Origin: Microbispora siamensis
Lineage (GTDB): Bacteria; Actinomycetota; Actinomycetes; Streptosporangiales; Streptosporangiaceae
Direction: 5' to 3'
DNA length: 64,000 bases
NCBI RefSeq assembly: GCF_016863095.1
Contig: NZ_BOOF01000042.1
Coordinates: 41,125 to 105,124, forward strand
A program made the position numbers and the translations under genes. Positions within the stretch are counted from its first letter, which is position 1. Each line of letters starts with the position of its first letter. Shown one piece after another: positions 43,417 to 52,438 of this stretch. Below the pieces are notes generated by a model that was given only the letters and a program-made list of their open reading frames with translations, was not told where the DNA came from and did not search any database.

Positions 43417-44883
43417 TCAGGCGCCGTTCACGGAAACGGCGGTGAGGTAGCGGAGGAGCAGGCGGACGCCGAAACCGGTGCCGCCCTTGGTGATCTCGCC
43501 CTCGTCGGAGGTGGACCGCGCGGGCCCCGCGATGTCCAGGTGGGCCCAGGGCCGCCCGCCGGTGAACTCCCGCAGGAACAGGGCGGCGGCGATCGACCCC
43601 GCCGCGCCCGACATCGTCCTGTCGACGTTGGCCAGGTCGGCCACGTCGGAGTCGAGCATCGCGCGGTAGTCCTCCACGAGCGGCATCCGCCACAGCCGCT
43701 CCCCGCCGGCCTCCCCGGCGGCGATCAGGTCCGCGGCCAGCGTCTCGTCGGTGGCGTAGAGCGCGCCCAGGTTCACGCCGAGCGCGACCTTGGCCGCGCC
43801 GGTCAGCGTGGCGACGTCGATCACGATGTCCGGGTCCAGTTCGGCGTCCGCGTACGCCAGGGCGTCGGCCAGCACGAGACGGCCCTCGGCGTCGGTGTTC
43901 AGCACCTCGACCGTGCGCCCGCCGTACTGGGTGATGACGTCTCCGGGCCGCTGTGCCGAGCCGGAGATGGAGTTCTCCGCGCACGCCACGAGGCCGGTGA
44001 CCCGCACCGGCGCCTCGAAGGCCGCCAGCGCGCTCATCGCGGCGATGACGGCGGCGCCGCCCGCCATGTCGGTCTTCATCGCCTTCATGCCCTCGGTGGG
44101 CTTCAGGGACAGGCCGCCGGTGTCGAACGTGATGCCCTTGCCGGCGAGCACCACGTGGGCGCGCGGGCTCTCCGGCGTGTAGGAGAGCTGGACCAGGCGC
44201 GGCGGGCTGACCGATCCCTGCCCGACCGCCCGGATGCCGCCGAACTCGCCGAGCTCGGGCCCCTCCCACACGCGTACGCCGAGCCCGGATTCGGCGGCGA
44301 CCGCCTTCGCCTGCTCGGCAAGCCAGGCGGGCGTCTTCACCGAGGACGGGGTGTTGACGAGGTCGCGGGCGAGCGCGGTGGCACGCGCGACCGCCTCGCC
44401 GCGCTTCAGGTCCCGCTCGTCCCCGCCGACGAAGACGATCTCCCCGACCGGCTTCGTGCGGCTGTTGCCGATGGTGAACGTGTACGCCGCGAGCAGCGCG
44501 CCCTCGACCAGGGCGGCCGCATCTCCCTCGGACGGGACGACGACCGACAGCGACGCCCTGCCCTTCGCGCGCCTCGCGACGGCCGCCCCGGCCTTGCGCA
44601 GCGCGGCGGCCGAGCCGTCGCCGGTGCCGTACAGCAGGACGCGCCGCACGCCGCCGTCCCTGACGGTGGGCACCTCCACGACCTCGCCCGGCTCTCCCTT
44701 GGCCTCGTAGTGCGCCAGCAGCGCGTCCACCGGCACGGGGGACTCCAGCCAGGGCGCTGCGGCAACGACCGGTCCAGCGCTGAAAGGCACGGCCACCAGG
44801 TCGGCGTCCGGCGCGGGCCCGGCACCGTGAGGACCGGTGACGCCGTGAGAACCGGTGAGGACCGGCGTGGTCTCGATGGGCAC
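43417..44883 (-). CDS. pepA: leucyl aminopeptidase (M17)
   Basis: A 488-aa product. The C-terminal catalytic domain has GKGITFDTGGLSLKP (metal Lys and Asp), MKTDMAGGAAV and NTDAEGRLVLADAL, the M17 signatures. The N-terminal domain (1-165) is more variable. It releases N-terminal residues from peptides in the cytoplasm and needs two metal ions. The GTG at 44883 has GGAGG five bases upstream; a TTG at 44895 is less likely. Confidence 0.94.
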   Translation of the reverse strand: MPIETTPVLTGSHGVTGPHGAGPAPDADLVAVPFSAGPVVAAAPWLESPVPVDALLAHYEAKGEPGEVVEVPTVRDGGVRRVLLYGTGDGSAAALRKAGAAVARRAKGRASLSVVVPSEGDAAALVEGALLAAYTFTIGNSRTKPVGEIVFVGGDERDLKRGEAVARATALARDLVNTPSSVKTPAWLAEQAKAVAAESGLGVRVWEGPELGEFGGIRAVGQGSVSPPRLVQLSYTPESPRAHVVLAGKGITFDTGGLSLKPTEGMKAMKTDMAGGAAVIAAMSALAAFEAPVRVTGLVACAENSISGSAQRPGDVITQYGGRTVEVLNTDAEGRLVLADALAYADAELDPDIVIDVATLTGAAKVALGVNLGALYATDETLAADLIAAGEAGGERLWRMPLVEDYRAMLDSDVADLANVDRTMSGAAGSIAAALFLREFTGGRPWAHLDIAGPARSTSDEGEITKGGTGFGVRLLLRYLTAVSVNGA

Positions 44884-44960
44884 GTCCACCTCCAACAGGG
44901 CGGCCCCGGCGCGGGATCACCCGCCGCCAGGGCCGTGAATCGAACAGGTCGGCTGACGGA

Positions 44961-45128
44961 TCAGCCGACCACCTTCTTGAGCGCGTCACCGAGGGCGCTG
45001 GCCTCGTCCGCGGACAGCTCCACGACGAGTCGGCCGCCACCTTCGAGAGGGACCCGCATGACGATGCCCCGTCCTTCCTTGGTGACCTCCAGCGGACCGT
45101 CACCGGTCCGCGGCTTCATCGCCGCCAT
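44961..45128 (-). CDS. DUF3117 protein, 55 aa
   Basis: A short gene found by translating the gap. It starts MAAMKPRTGDGPLEVTKEGR and continues GIVMRVPLEGGGRLVVELSADEASALGDALKKVVG. This is the conserved actinobacterial DUF3117 protein (Rv1211 in M. tuberculosis), of unknown function. Intact, usual length. Its promoter faces the paaX-like gene. Confidence 0.93.
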   Translation of the reverse strand: MAAMKPRTGDGPLEVTKEGRGIVMRVPLEGGGRLVVELSADEASALGDALKKVVG

Positions 45129-45308
45129 GCGTGTATCCCTTCCCGCGTTGTCGGCCGCCCCGGAGGGTAACCGGCGTATTCACGTTTCTGTGATGTTCTA
45201 TTATCCCGCCTCCGAGCTCAAAAAGGTAACGGCCCGGATCCGGTCAGTGGATCAATGCGGCGGGACACGCGTTGTGGGCGGACCGGACGTGACCCCACAC
45301 TGGGTGGG

Positions 45309-46079
45309 GTGAACGCCCGAGCCGCGCTTTTCGATCTCTATGGGGACCACCTTCGCACCCGTGGCGGCCGTGCCTCCGTGGCCGCGCTCGTGAGGCTGCT
45401 CGCGCCGCTCGACATCGCGGCGCCGGCCGTCCGTACCGCGATATCCCGCATGGTCCGGCAGGGCTGGCTCGACCCCGTACGGCTGCCGCAGGGACCGGGG
45501 TACGCGGTCACGCCGAAATGCGAACGCAGGCTCGACGAGACGGCGGCCCGCGTCTACCGGCGGGGCGACACACCGTGGGCCGGCCGCTGGCACGTCCTCG
45601 TGCTCGAACCGGTCAGGGACCGGGCGCGGCGCGAGCGGCTGCGCGCCGACCTCGCCTTCCTCGGGTACGCCCCACTGTCGGAGACGACCTGGATCGGCCC
45701 GCGGCCCTCGCCGGAGCTCGACGCGCTGCGGATCCCCGGCCACCGGTTCGACGCCGCGTACGAGGGCGACCCGCGCGACCTGCTCGCGCGCGCGTGGGAC
45801 CTGGACGCCATCGGCAGCGCGTACGAGGATTGGCTGGCCAGCGCGGCGGACCTGGTGGGCTCGCTGCCGGAGGACGCCCCGGACGATCGGGTCTTCGCGG
45901 TCCGCAGCAGACTGGTGCACGGCTGGCGCAACTTCCTGTTCCGCGACCCCGGGCTGCCCGCCGACCTGCTGCCGCCGGGCTGGCCGGGTGAGAAGGCGCG
46001 CACCTTCTTCGAGCAGGAGGCCGCCCGGCTGCTGCCAGCCGCCGCCGCGTTCGTCGAGCGCAATCTGACCACGAGCTGA
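45309..46079 (+). CDS. PaaX family transcriptional regulator
   Basis: A 256-aa product. Its N-terminal winged helix (NARAALFDLYGDHLRTRGG, then VRTAISRMVRQGWLDPVRL) and the PaaX central and C-terminal domains (RVYRRG, WAGRWHVLVLEP, and a later WRNFLFRDPGLP) are complete. PaaX proteins repress phenylacetate genes and respond to phenylacetyl-CoA. The next gene encodes an enoyl-CoA hydratase/isomerase, a common partner. GTG start; an upstream extension exists but carries no wHTH residues. Confidence 0.9.
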   Translation: MNARAALFDLYGDHLRTRGGRASVAALVRLLAPLDIAAPAVRTAISRMVRQGWLDPVRLPQGPGYAVTPKCERRLDETAARVYRRGDTPWAGRWHVLVLEPVRDRARRERLRADLAFLGYAPLSETTWIGPRPSPELDALRIPGHRFDAAYEGDPRDLLARAWDLDAIGSAYEDWLASAADLVGSLPEDAPDDRVFAVRSRLVHGWRNFLFRDPGLPADLLPPGWPGEKARTFFEQEAARLLPAAAAFVERNLTTS

Positions 46080-46105
46080 TGACGACCTGAATGGAGCCGC
46101 CCGAG

Positions 46106-46885
46106 ATGACCGTGACGTATGACGTCGACGAAGCCGTCGCCACGATCACGCTGAACCGCCCCGACGCGATGAACTCGCTGACCGTCGCGATGAAGACCGC
46201 CCTGCTCGCGGCCGTGCGGCGGGCCGCAGACGACGCGTCGGTGCGGGCCGTGCTCCTGACCGGCGCGGGCCGGGCCTTCTGCGCCGGGCAGGACCTGCGC
46301 GAGCACGCCGACAACCTCGACCGGGGCCTCGGCCTGGCGAACACCGTGCGCGAGCACTACAACCCGGTCGTGCTGGCCGTCGCCACGATGGGCAAGCCCG
46401 TCGTGGCCGGGGTCAACGGGGTGGCCGCCGGGGCGGGGGCCTCACTGGCGTTCGCGTGCGACTTCCGGGTGGCGGCCGAGAACGCGAAGTTCTCGATGGC
46501 GTTCACCGGGATCGGGCTCGCGCCCGACTCCGGCGCGTCCTGGACCCTCCAGCGGCTCGTCGGCCCCGCGCGCGCCCGGGAGATGCTGCTGCTCGGCGAC
46601 GTCGTGGACGCGACCAGGGCTCTGGAGCTCGGCCTGGTCGGGCAGGTGGTCCCGGCCGACCGGCTGGCGTCCGCCGCCCGCGACCTCGCCGTACGGCTCG
46701 CGCAGGGGCCCACCCGGGCGTACGCCGCGACCAAGGCGGCGCTGGATCACGCGGCGTCGTCCTCCCTCGCCGAGGCGCTGGAGCGGGAGGCGGAGCTTCA
46801 GGACGAGTGCGCGGCCACCGCCGACCACGCGGCGGCGACCAAGGCGTTCCTCAACAAGGAGCGGCCCCGCTTCGAAGGCCGGTAG
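46106..46885 (+). CDS. enoyl-CoA hydratase/isomerase (PaaG-like)
   Basis: A 259-aa crotonase-fold product. The oxyanion-hole segments are AFCAGQDLRE and GVAAGAGASLAFACD. The catalytic segment FTGIGLAPDSGASW has Asp where hydratases have Glu, as in the isomerase PaaG of the phenylacetate ring-opening route. It follows the PaaX-type regulator by 26 bases. I chose the ATG at 46106 because GGAG lies at the right distance; 46091 is in frame too. No other paa catabolic gene is nearby, so the pathway is inferred only. Confidence 0.88.
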   Translation: MTVTYDVDEAVATITLNRPDAMNSLTVAMKTALLAAVRRAADDASVRAVLLTGAGRAFCAGQDLREHADNLDRGLGLANTVREHYNPVVLAVATMGKPVVAGVNGVAAGAGASLAFACDFRVAAENAKFSMAFTGIGLAPDSGASWTLQRLVGPARAREMLLLGDVVDATRALELGLVGQVVPADRLASAARDLAVRLAQGPTRAYAATKAALDHAASSSLAEALEREAELQDECAATADHAAATKAFLNKERPRFEGR

Positions 46886-46936
46886 GCGCTTCGAAGCCAT
46901 CAAACACAGCGAGGGCCGATAGGCGCCTCGAAGCCA

Positions 46937-47533
46937 TCAAACACGGCGAAGGGCGCTGACCTGGGCGGTGACGGCCTCGCGTACGTGGCAGTCTGCGACG
47001 TGGTCGTTCACCAGGCCGATGGCCTGCATCAGGGCGTACGCCGTGGTGGGGCCGACGAAGCGGAAGCCCTGCTTCCTGAGCTCCTTGGCCAGCGCCGTGG
47101 AACCGGCGGTGCGGGCCGGGACGTCGGCGAGGGTGGCCGGGACCCTGCCGGGCTCCTCGGCGTACTTCCACACCAGCGCCGACAGCCCACCCGGCACCTC
47201 CAGGGCGGCGCGGGCGTTGGCGACGGCCGCCTCGATCTTGGCGCGGTTGCGCACGATGCCCGCGTCGGCGAGCAGGCGCTCCACGTCGACCTCGTCGAAG
47301 ACCGCCACCGCCGGGATCGAGAACCCGGCGAACGCCTTGCGGAAGTTGTCGCGCTTGCGGAGGATCGTCAGCCACGACAGGCCGGACTGGAACGCCTCCA
47401 GCGTGATCCGCTCGAAGACCAGGTCGTCCCCGCGGACCGGACGGCCCCACTCCTCGTCGTGGTAGGCGACGTAGTCGGGCGACGTGCCCGCCCATCCGCA
47501 GCGGACCAGCCCGTCGTCGTGCACTGTCACCAT
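46937..47533 (-). CDS. tag: DNA-3-methyladenine glycosylase I
   Basis: A 198-aa product with Tag signatures: RCGWAGTSPDYVAYHDEEWG (Cys and His of the zinc site, Glu of the base pocket), LEAFQSGLSWLTILRKR and DHVADCHVR at the end supplying the other zinc ligands. It removes 3-methyladenine from DNA. Its ATG overlaps the stop of the DivIVA-like gene (ATGGTGA). Confidence 0.94.
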   Translation of the reverse strand: MVTVHDDGLVRCGWAGTSPDYVAYHDEEWGRPVRGDDLVFERITLEAFQSGLSWLTILRKRDNFRKAFAGFSIPAVAVFDEVDVERLLADAGIVRNRAKIEAAVANARAALEVPGGLSALVWKYAEEPGRVPATLADVPARTAGSTALAKELRKQGFRFVGPTTAYALMQAIGLVNDHVADCHVREAVTAQVSALRRV

Positions 47534-47970
47534 GCCTCTTCCGCGTCGGCGCGGTCGCCGTCCCAGCCCTCGCGGGCCGTGGCCGAGGGCACCTCAGGCT
47601 CACGCTCGGCCCGGCTCCCGGCGTCGTCCGCCTGCTTCGTTTCGGCCTGCTTCGTCTCCTCGCGGGCCTGCGGCCGCGCGTAGGACAACTCGGCCACGCG
47701 CTGCTCCAGCACCGCGATGCGGGTGTCGCGCTCCCCGAGCGCGACCGAGACGCGGTGCAGCGTCTCGTCCACCGCCTGGGTGCTGTAGCCGACGAGTCCG
47801 ATCGGCAGTTGGAGCGCGATCAGGTCGGCGGGAGTCATCTGACCGGCCGCGGGCAGGTCGAGCGGCGGCGCGTCAGGGGGGAACTCCGCCATCTCGCCGC
47901 CGTGTCCCAGCGAGACCATGACCACGCAGGCGATCACGGCGAGTCCGGCGATGACGAGTACGACCAGCAC
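47527..47970 (-). CDS. membrane protein with DivIVA-like coiled coil
   Basis: A 147-aa product: an N-terminal membrane helix (VLVVLVIAGLAVIACVVMVSL), then a segment ADLIALQLPIGLVGYSTQAVDETLHRVSVALGE that matches the DivIVA N-terminal motif, and a short coiled coil with a Glu/Ala tail. It may localise to curved or septal membrane. The start is unsure; I chose the GTG at 47970 because the divergent gene starts at 48014. It matches the Rv1209-like gene next to tag in mycobacteria. Confidence 0.75.
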   Translation of the reverse strand: MLVVLVIAGLAVIACVVMVSLGHGGEMAEFPPDAPPLDLPAAGQMTPADLIALQLPIGLVGYSTQAVDETLHRVSVALGERDTRIAVLEQRVAELSYARPQAREETKQAETKQADDAGSRAEREPEVPSATAREGWDGDRADAEEAW

Positions 47971-48013
47971 ATACGAATCGTGCCACAACTCTTTTGCGTG
48001 CGAGCATGGAAGC

Positions 48014-48286
48014 ATGACGCGCGTGATCGGGCCCGACGACGAGATCGAGCCCGGCTGGGTCGAGGCCGCCTCGCTGCCGGAGGTGTCCGCGCTGGCCCGG
48101 GCGGGACACACCGTCGTGGTGACGCTCCCCGGCGACGAGACCGAGGCGATCGCGGCCGCCGCCGCCTACGCCTGGGCGGGCGCGAGCGTCTTCCGGACGT
48201 CCCACGACGTACGGCAGGCCCTCGACATGACCGAGGCCCTGCTGGGCCGCCGTCCCCCCGCCCTGACCCGCCGCGGCCTGGCCTGA
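48014..48286 (+). CDS. dihydropteroate-synthase C-terminal-like small protein
   Basis: A 90-aa product. Its second half, AAAAAYAWAGASVFRTSHDVRQALDMTEALLG, resembles the end of dihydropteroate synthase (the GAxxxRxHDVxxxxxALxM stretch), but the barrel, the pterin-binding motifs and about 170 residues are missing. In mycobacteria folP2 lies in this neighbourhood, so it may be a remnant or a reused fragment. The reading frame is intact. ATG at 48014. Confidence 0.7.
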   Translation: MTRVIGPDDEIEPGWVEAASLPEVSALARAGHTVVVTLPGDETEAIAAAAAYAWAGASVFRTSHDVRQALDMTEALLGRRPPALTRRGLA

Positions 48287-48865
48287 TCAGGACTCGCCCA
48301 GCTCCTCGCCCGTGGGGCTGAGGTGGAGGGCAGGCCGCTCCAGCAGGTCGAGCGCCTCCTCCACCGTGGTCGCCCACGAGATCGCGTCGAACACGTTCGG
48401 CCGTGTGAAGCCCTGCTCGTACATGCCGTCGACCAGGTCGCGCAGCGGCCTGTACAGGCCCCACGGGTCGAGGACGACCAGTGGCCGCTCGTGCATGCCG
48501 AGCACCCGGGAGGTCCAGATCTCGAACAGCTCCTCCAGGGTGCCGATGCCGCCCGGAAGCACGAGGAACGCGTCGGACCTGGCGTCCATGATCCCCTTGC
48601 GCTCGCGCATGTCGGCGGTGACGATCAGCTCGGCGGAGTCGGTGTCGGCGATCTCGACGTCGACCAGGGCCTGGGGGATCACGCCGACCGTGTGGCCGCC
48701 GCCGTCGCGGACGGCCCGGGCGACCTCGCCCATGCAGGAGACGATGGCGCCCCCGCTCACGAGGCCGTGGCCGCGGCGGGCCAGTTCGGCGCCCACCTCC
48801 CGGGCGAGGTCGAGGTACTTCCGGTCGATCTTCTGGCTGGACGAGCAGTACACGCAGACGAACAC
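48287..48865 (-). CDS. LOG family protein (TIGR00730), short form
   Basis: A 192-aa product with VYCSSSQKI, SGGAIVSCMGEVARAV and the LOG signature LPGGIGTLEELFE. LOG proteins of this type release cytokinin-type bases from nucleotide phosphoribosides or act as nucleotide phosphoribohydrolases. GTG start. A second, longer LOG gene follows immediately upstream, so the pair may have different substrates. Confidence 0.9.
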   Translation of the reverse strand: MFVCVYCSSSQKIDRKYLDLAREVGAELARRGHGLVSGGAIVSCMGEVARAVRDGGGHTVGVIPQALVDVEIADTDSAELIVTADMRERKGIMDARSDAFLVLPGGIGTLEELFEIWTSRVLGMHERPLVVLDPWGLYRPLRDLVDGMYEQGFTRPNVFDAISWATTVEEALDLLERPALHLSPTGEELGES

Positions 48866-48874
48866 ATCGCAACC

Positions 48875-49621
48875 CTACTGAGTGGCGGCGCGCCGGTCGG
48901 CCTCCACGATGAGACGCACGGCCTCGTCGGGGTCGTCGGTGACCGAGACCAGCTCCACGTCCTGCGGCGAGACCTTCCCGGTGGCCAGCAGCGTGTCGCG
49001 GATCCAGTCGATCAGCGGCGACCAGAACGAGACGCCCATCATGATCACCGGGAACGAGGTGACCTTCCGCGTCTGCACCAGGGTCAGCGCCTCGAACAGC
49101 TCGTCGAGCGTCCCGAACCCGCCGGGCAGGGCCACGAACCCGCTGGCGTACTTGACGAACATCGTCTTGCGCACGAAGAAGTAGCGGAACTCGATGCCGA
49201 GGTCCACATAGTCGTTGAGGCGCTGCTCGTGCGGCAGCTCGATGCCGAGGCCGACCGAGATGCCGCCGGCTTCGAGTGCGCCCTTGTTGGCCGCCTCCAT
49301 CACGCCGGGACCGCCGCCGGTGATCACCGCGTAGCCCGCCTTGGCGAGCGCCGCGCCGAGCTTCACCCCGAGCTCGTACTCGGGGCTGTCGGGACCGGTG
49401 CGGGCCGAGCCGAAGACGGTCACCGCCGGGGGAAGGTCGGCGAGGGCGCCGAAGCCCTCGACGAACTCCGACTGGATGCGCAGGACGCGCCAGGGGTCTT
49501 CGTGGAGCCAGCCGGTGGGGCCGCGGCGGTCGAGCAGGCGCTGGTCGTGGGTCGAATCCGGGACGAGGCCGCCGCGGACCAGCGACGGACCCTGCCGGCG
49601 TTCGGGTCGGGTGTGGTTCAT
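48875..49621 (-). CDS. LOG family protein (TIGR00730), long form
   Basis: A 248-aa product with an N-terminal extension of about 60 residues, then VTVFGSARTGPDSPEYEL, TGGGPGVMEAANKGA and LPGGFGTLDELFEAL. It differs from the neighbour mainly by the extension and by a longer C-terminal half. Nucleotide 5'-monophosphate nucleosidase activity is known for the family; the substrate is not readable here. A gap of 9 bases separates it from the short LOG gene, so they are cotranscribed. Confidence 0.9.
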   Translation of the reverse strand: MNHTRPERRQGPSLVRGGLVPDSTHDQRLLDRRGPTGWLHEDPWRVLRIQSEFVEGFGALADLPPAVTVFGSARTGPDSPEYELGVKLGAALAKAGYAVITGGGPGVMEAANKGALEAGGISVGLGIELPHEQRLNDYVDLGIEFRYFFVRKTMFVKYASGFVALPGGFGTLDELFEALTLVQTRKVTSFPVIMMGVSFWSPLIDWIRDTLLATGKVSPQDVELVSVTDDPDEAVRLIVEADRRAATQ

Positions 49622-49795
49622 GACGGTCACGCTAACGGTCGGGGCCGGGAACGATGCAAGACGCACGCACTGCCCGGGCGCCCGCGTCCCAAACGCCCCG
49701 CGGCGCGCCGAAAAGAATCTTGAAAAAGATCCTCGGAAGGATGGAACCGGTCGTCGCCGAGGCTCCGTCTAAGAAACGAGGGTGCTGCTCGGGAC

Positions 49796-49841
49796 GAAAG
49801 TGGCTTTCCCCACCAAATGGCCGGTGAGGAAAGCCACTTTC
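49796..49841. terminator. terminator upstream of dapE stop
   Basis: A 14-bp stem GAAAGTGGCTTTCC (49796-49809) with GGAAAGCCACTTTC (49828-49841) lies between the dapE stop and the LOG gene start. It probably ends dapE transcription. Confidence 0.7.
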
Positions 49842-49888
49842 TTCTATCTACGGCCAGTTCTACGGCCGGTTTCTGCGGCCGGTCGGGC

Positions 49889-50944
49889 TCACTCGCCGAG
49901 CCAGGCCGTCATCCGCCGCTCGCTTTCGACGATCTTGGCCAGGCTCACGTTCTCCCCCGCCGTGTGGGCGATGTCCGGGTTGCCCGGGCCGCAGTTGACG
50001 GCGGGCATCCCGAGGGCCGAGAACCTCGCGACGTCGGTCCAGCCGAGCTTGGCCCGGGGCGTGCCGCCGATCGCGGCGGCGAACGCCGCGGCGACGGGGT
50101 GGGTGAGCCCCGGCCGCGCGCCCGGCGCTCCGTCGGTGAGCCGCACGTCGAAGCCGTCGAAGACCTCCTGGACGTGGGCGAACGCCTCCTCCAGGGTGCG
50201 GTCGGGGGCGAAGCGGTAGTTCACGGTCACCACGCACTCGTCCGGGATCACGTTCCCGGCCACGCCGCCGCGTACGGCCACCGCGTTGAGCCCCTCGCGG
50301 AACTGAAGGCCGTCCACCACCGGGCGCCGCGCCTCGTATCGGGAGAGGACCTCCAGGACCGGCGCGACGCCGTGGATGGCGTTGACGCCCTCCCACGACC
50401 GGGCGCTGTGCGCGCGTACGCCCTTCACCGTGACCTCGGCGCGCAGCGTGCCCTGACAGCCGCCCTCGATCAGCCCGTCGGTCGGCTCCATCACGACCGC
50501 GAAGTCACCCGTGATCCATTCGGGGTGCGTGCGGGTGAGCCGCAGCAGGCCGCTCCGCTCGGCCTCGATCTCCTCGCAGTCGTAGAAGACGAAGGTCAGG
50601 TCGCGGTTGGGCTCGGCCAGCAGGCAGAGCTTGAGCTGGACGGCCACGCCGCTCTTCATGTCGGACGTCCCGCAGCCGTACAGCACACCGTCCTCGACCC
50701 TGCTCGGCAGGTTGTCCGCCACCGGGACCGTGTCGATGTGCCCGGCGATCACCACGCGCTCGGCCCGGCCGAGTTCGGTCCGCGCCACCACCGCGTCGCC
50801 GTCCCGCAGCACCGTCAGGTGCGGCAGCGGATCGAGCGCCTCCTCGATGGCGTCCGCCAGCGCCTTCTCCGCGCCGCTCACCGATTCGATGTCCACCAGC
50901 TGCGCCGTCAGCGCGCCCACGTCCTGGGCAAGGTCAAGCCGCAT
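49889..50944 (-). CDS. dapE: succinyl-diaminopimelate desuccinylase
   Basis: A 351-aa M20-family product. Metal ligands are His in AGHIDTVP, Asp in CGTSDMKSG, Glu in YDCEEIEAE and a late His in AHTAGENV. It removes succinate from N-succinyl-LL-diaminopimelate in lysine and peptidoglycan-precursor synthesis. dapC at 52439-53539 supplies the preceding step, with two unrelated-looking genes between. Confidence 0.93.
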   Translation of the reverse strand: MRLDLAQDVGALTAQLVDIESVSGAEKALADAIEEALDPLPHLTVLRDGDAVVARTELGRAERVVIAGHIDTVPVADNLPSRVEDGVLYGCGTSDMKSGVAVQLKLCLLAEPNRDLTFVFYDCEEIEAERSGLLRLTRTHPEWITGDFAVVMEPTDGLIEGGCQGTLRAEVTVKGVRAHSARSWEGVNAIHGVAPVLEVLSRYEARRPVVDGLQFREGLNAVAVRGGVAGNVIPDECVVTVNYRFAPDRTLEEAFAHVQEVFDGFDVRLTDGAPGARPGLTHPVAAAFAAAIGGTPRAKLGWTDVARFSALGMPAVNCGPGNPDIAHTAGENVSLAKIVESERRMTAWLGE

Positions 50945-50968
50945 GCCATCCGACCTTAATCCACGGGT

Positions 50969-51769
50969 TCACGCGATCTGCACGGTGGCGACGGGCTTGG
51001 CGTCCTTGCGCCAGCCGTCGTGCCCGCTGGCGGCCGTCCAGGTCACGCCCGCGAAGCGCACCTGGCGCAGGCCGTACTTCTGCGCGTGGGTGACGTACCA
51101 GGCGGCGATCAGCCAGCCGCGCTTGGGCGCGGAGTCCGAGCCGAGCGCCCGCACGAGCTGCTTGCGCGCGGCGTCGGGCTGCGGCGAGACCGGCTTGTCG
51201 GACGGGGGATACCAGCAGTGGACGGCCTGGGGCACGCGCCCCATGAACGCCGCCGAGAGGATCTTGGCGTTGTACTCGTGGTCGGCGTAGGCCGAGCCGT
51301 CGGCGGAGCGCTGCACGGCCTGGGCCGCCTCGTGCAGCGGCAAGGTCCGGTAGTGCTTCACCTTCTCCAGCGCGGCGAAGAACTTCCGCGCCGCGTAGAC
51401 CGGGTCCTGCAACTGCTCGGCCGTCCCCCAGCCCTGCGAGGGCCGCTGCTGGAAGACGCCCACCGAGTCGCGGTCGCCGTACGGCAGGTTGGCCAGCTTG
51501 GACTCCTGGATCGCGGTGACGTAGGCGATCTGGAGGGCGCGTTCGGGCAGCTTGCGCCGCACCGCGACGGCGGCGATGGTCGCGGCCACCTGGGCCTGCT
51601 CGATGTCGAGGTCGAGGGAGCCGTCCGGGGTCTTGATCATGCAGTGTTCGCCGAGAGCGAACGGCTCGGTCCGCTTCAGCAGGTGATAGGCGCCGTAGAA
51701 GATGGCCCCGCCCAGCAGGACGACGATGACCATGACGGTCACGACAGGTTTGGTAAGGCGCCGTTCCAC
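50969..51769 (-). CDS. membrane-anchored lytic-transglycosylase-like protein
   Basis: A 266-aa product: an N-terminal membrane helix (VVTVMVIVVLLGGAIFYGAYHLL) and an extracytoplasmic domain with AYVTAIQESKLANLPYGDRDSVGVFQQRPSQGWG. This resembles the SLT-type lysozyme fold with Glu of IQESK as candidate acid. Peptidoglycan cleavage is inferred, not shown. Two Cys (EHCMIK, VHCWYP) may pair. GTG start near the ATG-free region. Confidence 0.78.
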   Translation of the reverse strand: MERRLTKPVVTVMVIVVLLGGAIFYGAYHLLKRTEPFALGEHCMIKTPDGSLDLDIEQAQVAATIAAVAVRRKLPERALQIAYVTAIQESKLANLPYGDRDSVGVFQQRPSQGWGTAEQLQDPVYAARKFFAALEKVKHYRTLPLHEAAQAVQRSADGSAYADHEYNAKILSAAFMGRVPQAVHCWYPPSDKPVSPQPDAARKQLVRALGSDSAPKRGWLIAAWYVTHAQKYGLRQVRFAGVTWTAASGHDGWRKDAKPVATVQIA

Positions 51770-51791
51770 GTAGCAGAACCTACCCGTGTGA

Positions 51792-52427
51792 TCAGGGCAG
51801 CCGATCCACTCGAATGGAACCGGGAGTGAGCGGGCGGGCGTAGGACGCCTCCCACTGGCCGCCCTGCACACGCTGGAACGACAGCAGGCGGCCGTCGCCC
51901 GCCCGGTAGTCGGCGAAGTCGAGCAGGCCGCGCTCGGGCAGACCGGTGGTCCCCTCGGAGCGGAAGGCGGCCGTGCCGCGCTCGATGGGATAGAACTCCA
52001 GGCCGTCCACGATGAGCATGTGCCTGGCCGGCACCATGCCCTGGGTCGGCACGTCGGTCCATAACAGGACCTCCAGGTGGAGGGGCTCGCCCTCCTTGCC
52101 CGGCCGTTCCTCGACCGACAGCCAGTTGTAGCGCCGGGCACCCTCGTCCAGCAGATACTCCGTCCACTTCTCGCCCTGCATCGTGCAGTGCAACGCGCCG
52201 ACGGCCCGATAGCGGGCGGCCTCCACGTAGACGGTGTCGCCCACCCTGATCGTGCGGGGATCGAAGAAGTCGGAATCGGCCGCGGGGTCACGCGGCTGCG
52301 ATTCTCCCGGAGCGGCGGGCGGGGTGCGGACCGGCTCGCGCGCACGCGTGCGCCGGGCGGTGGCGAAGGCGCCCAGCACGACGACGACCGTGGCGAGGCC
52401 CAGCACGATCACGATCGCTGTCGTCAT
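51792..52427 (-). CDS. DUF4178 protein with membrane anchor
   Basis: A 211-aa product: an N-terminal helix (AIVIVLGLATVVVVLGAFA), a short linker and a beta-rich DUF4178 domain (VGDTVYVEAARYRAVGALHCTMQGEKWTEYLLDE). Members occur in actinobacteria next to membrane-stress or spermidine-like genes; function unknown. It lies between the lytic-transglycosylase-like gene and dapC in one orientation. Confidence 0.85.
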   Translation of the reverse strand: MTTAIVIVLGLATVVVVLGAFATARRTRAREPVRTPPAAPGESQPRDPAADSDFFDPRTIRVGDTVYVEAARYRAVGALHCTMQGEKWTEYLLDEGARRYNWLSVEERPGKEGEPLHLEVLLWTDVPTQGMVPARHMLIVDGLEFYPIERGTAAFRSEGTTGLPERGLLDFADYRAGDGRLLSFQRVQGGQWEASYARPLTPGSIRVDRLP

Positions 52428-52438
52428 GGCGCGCGATC

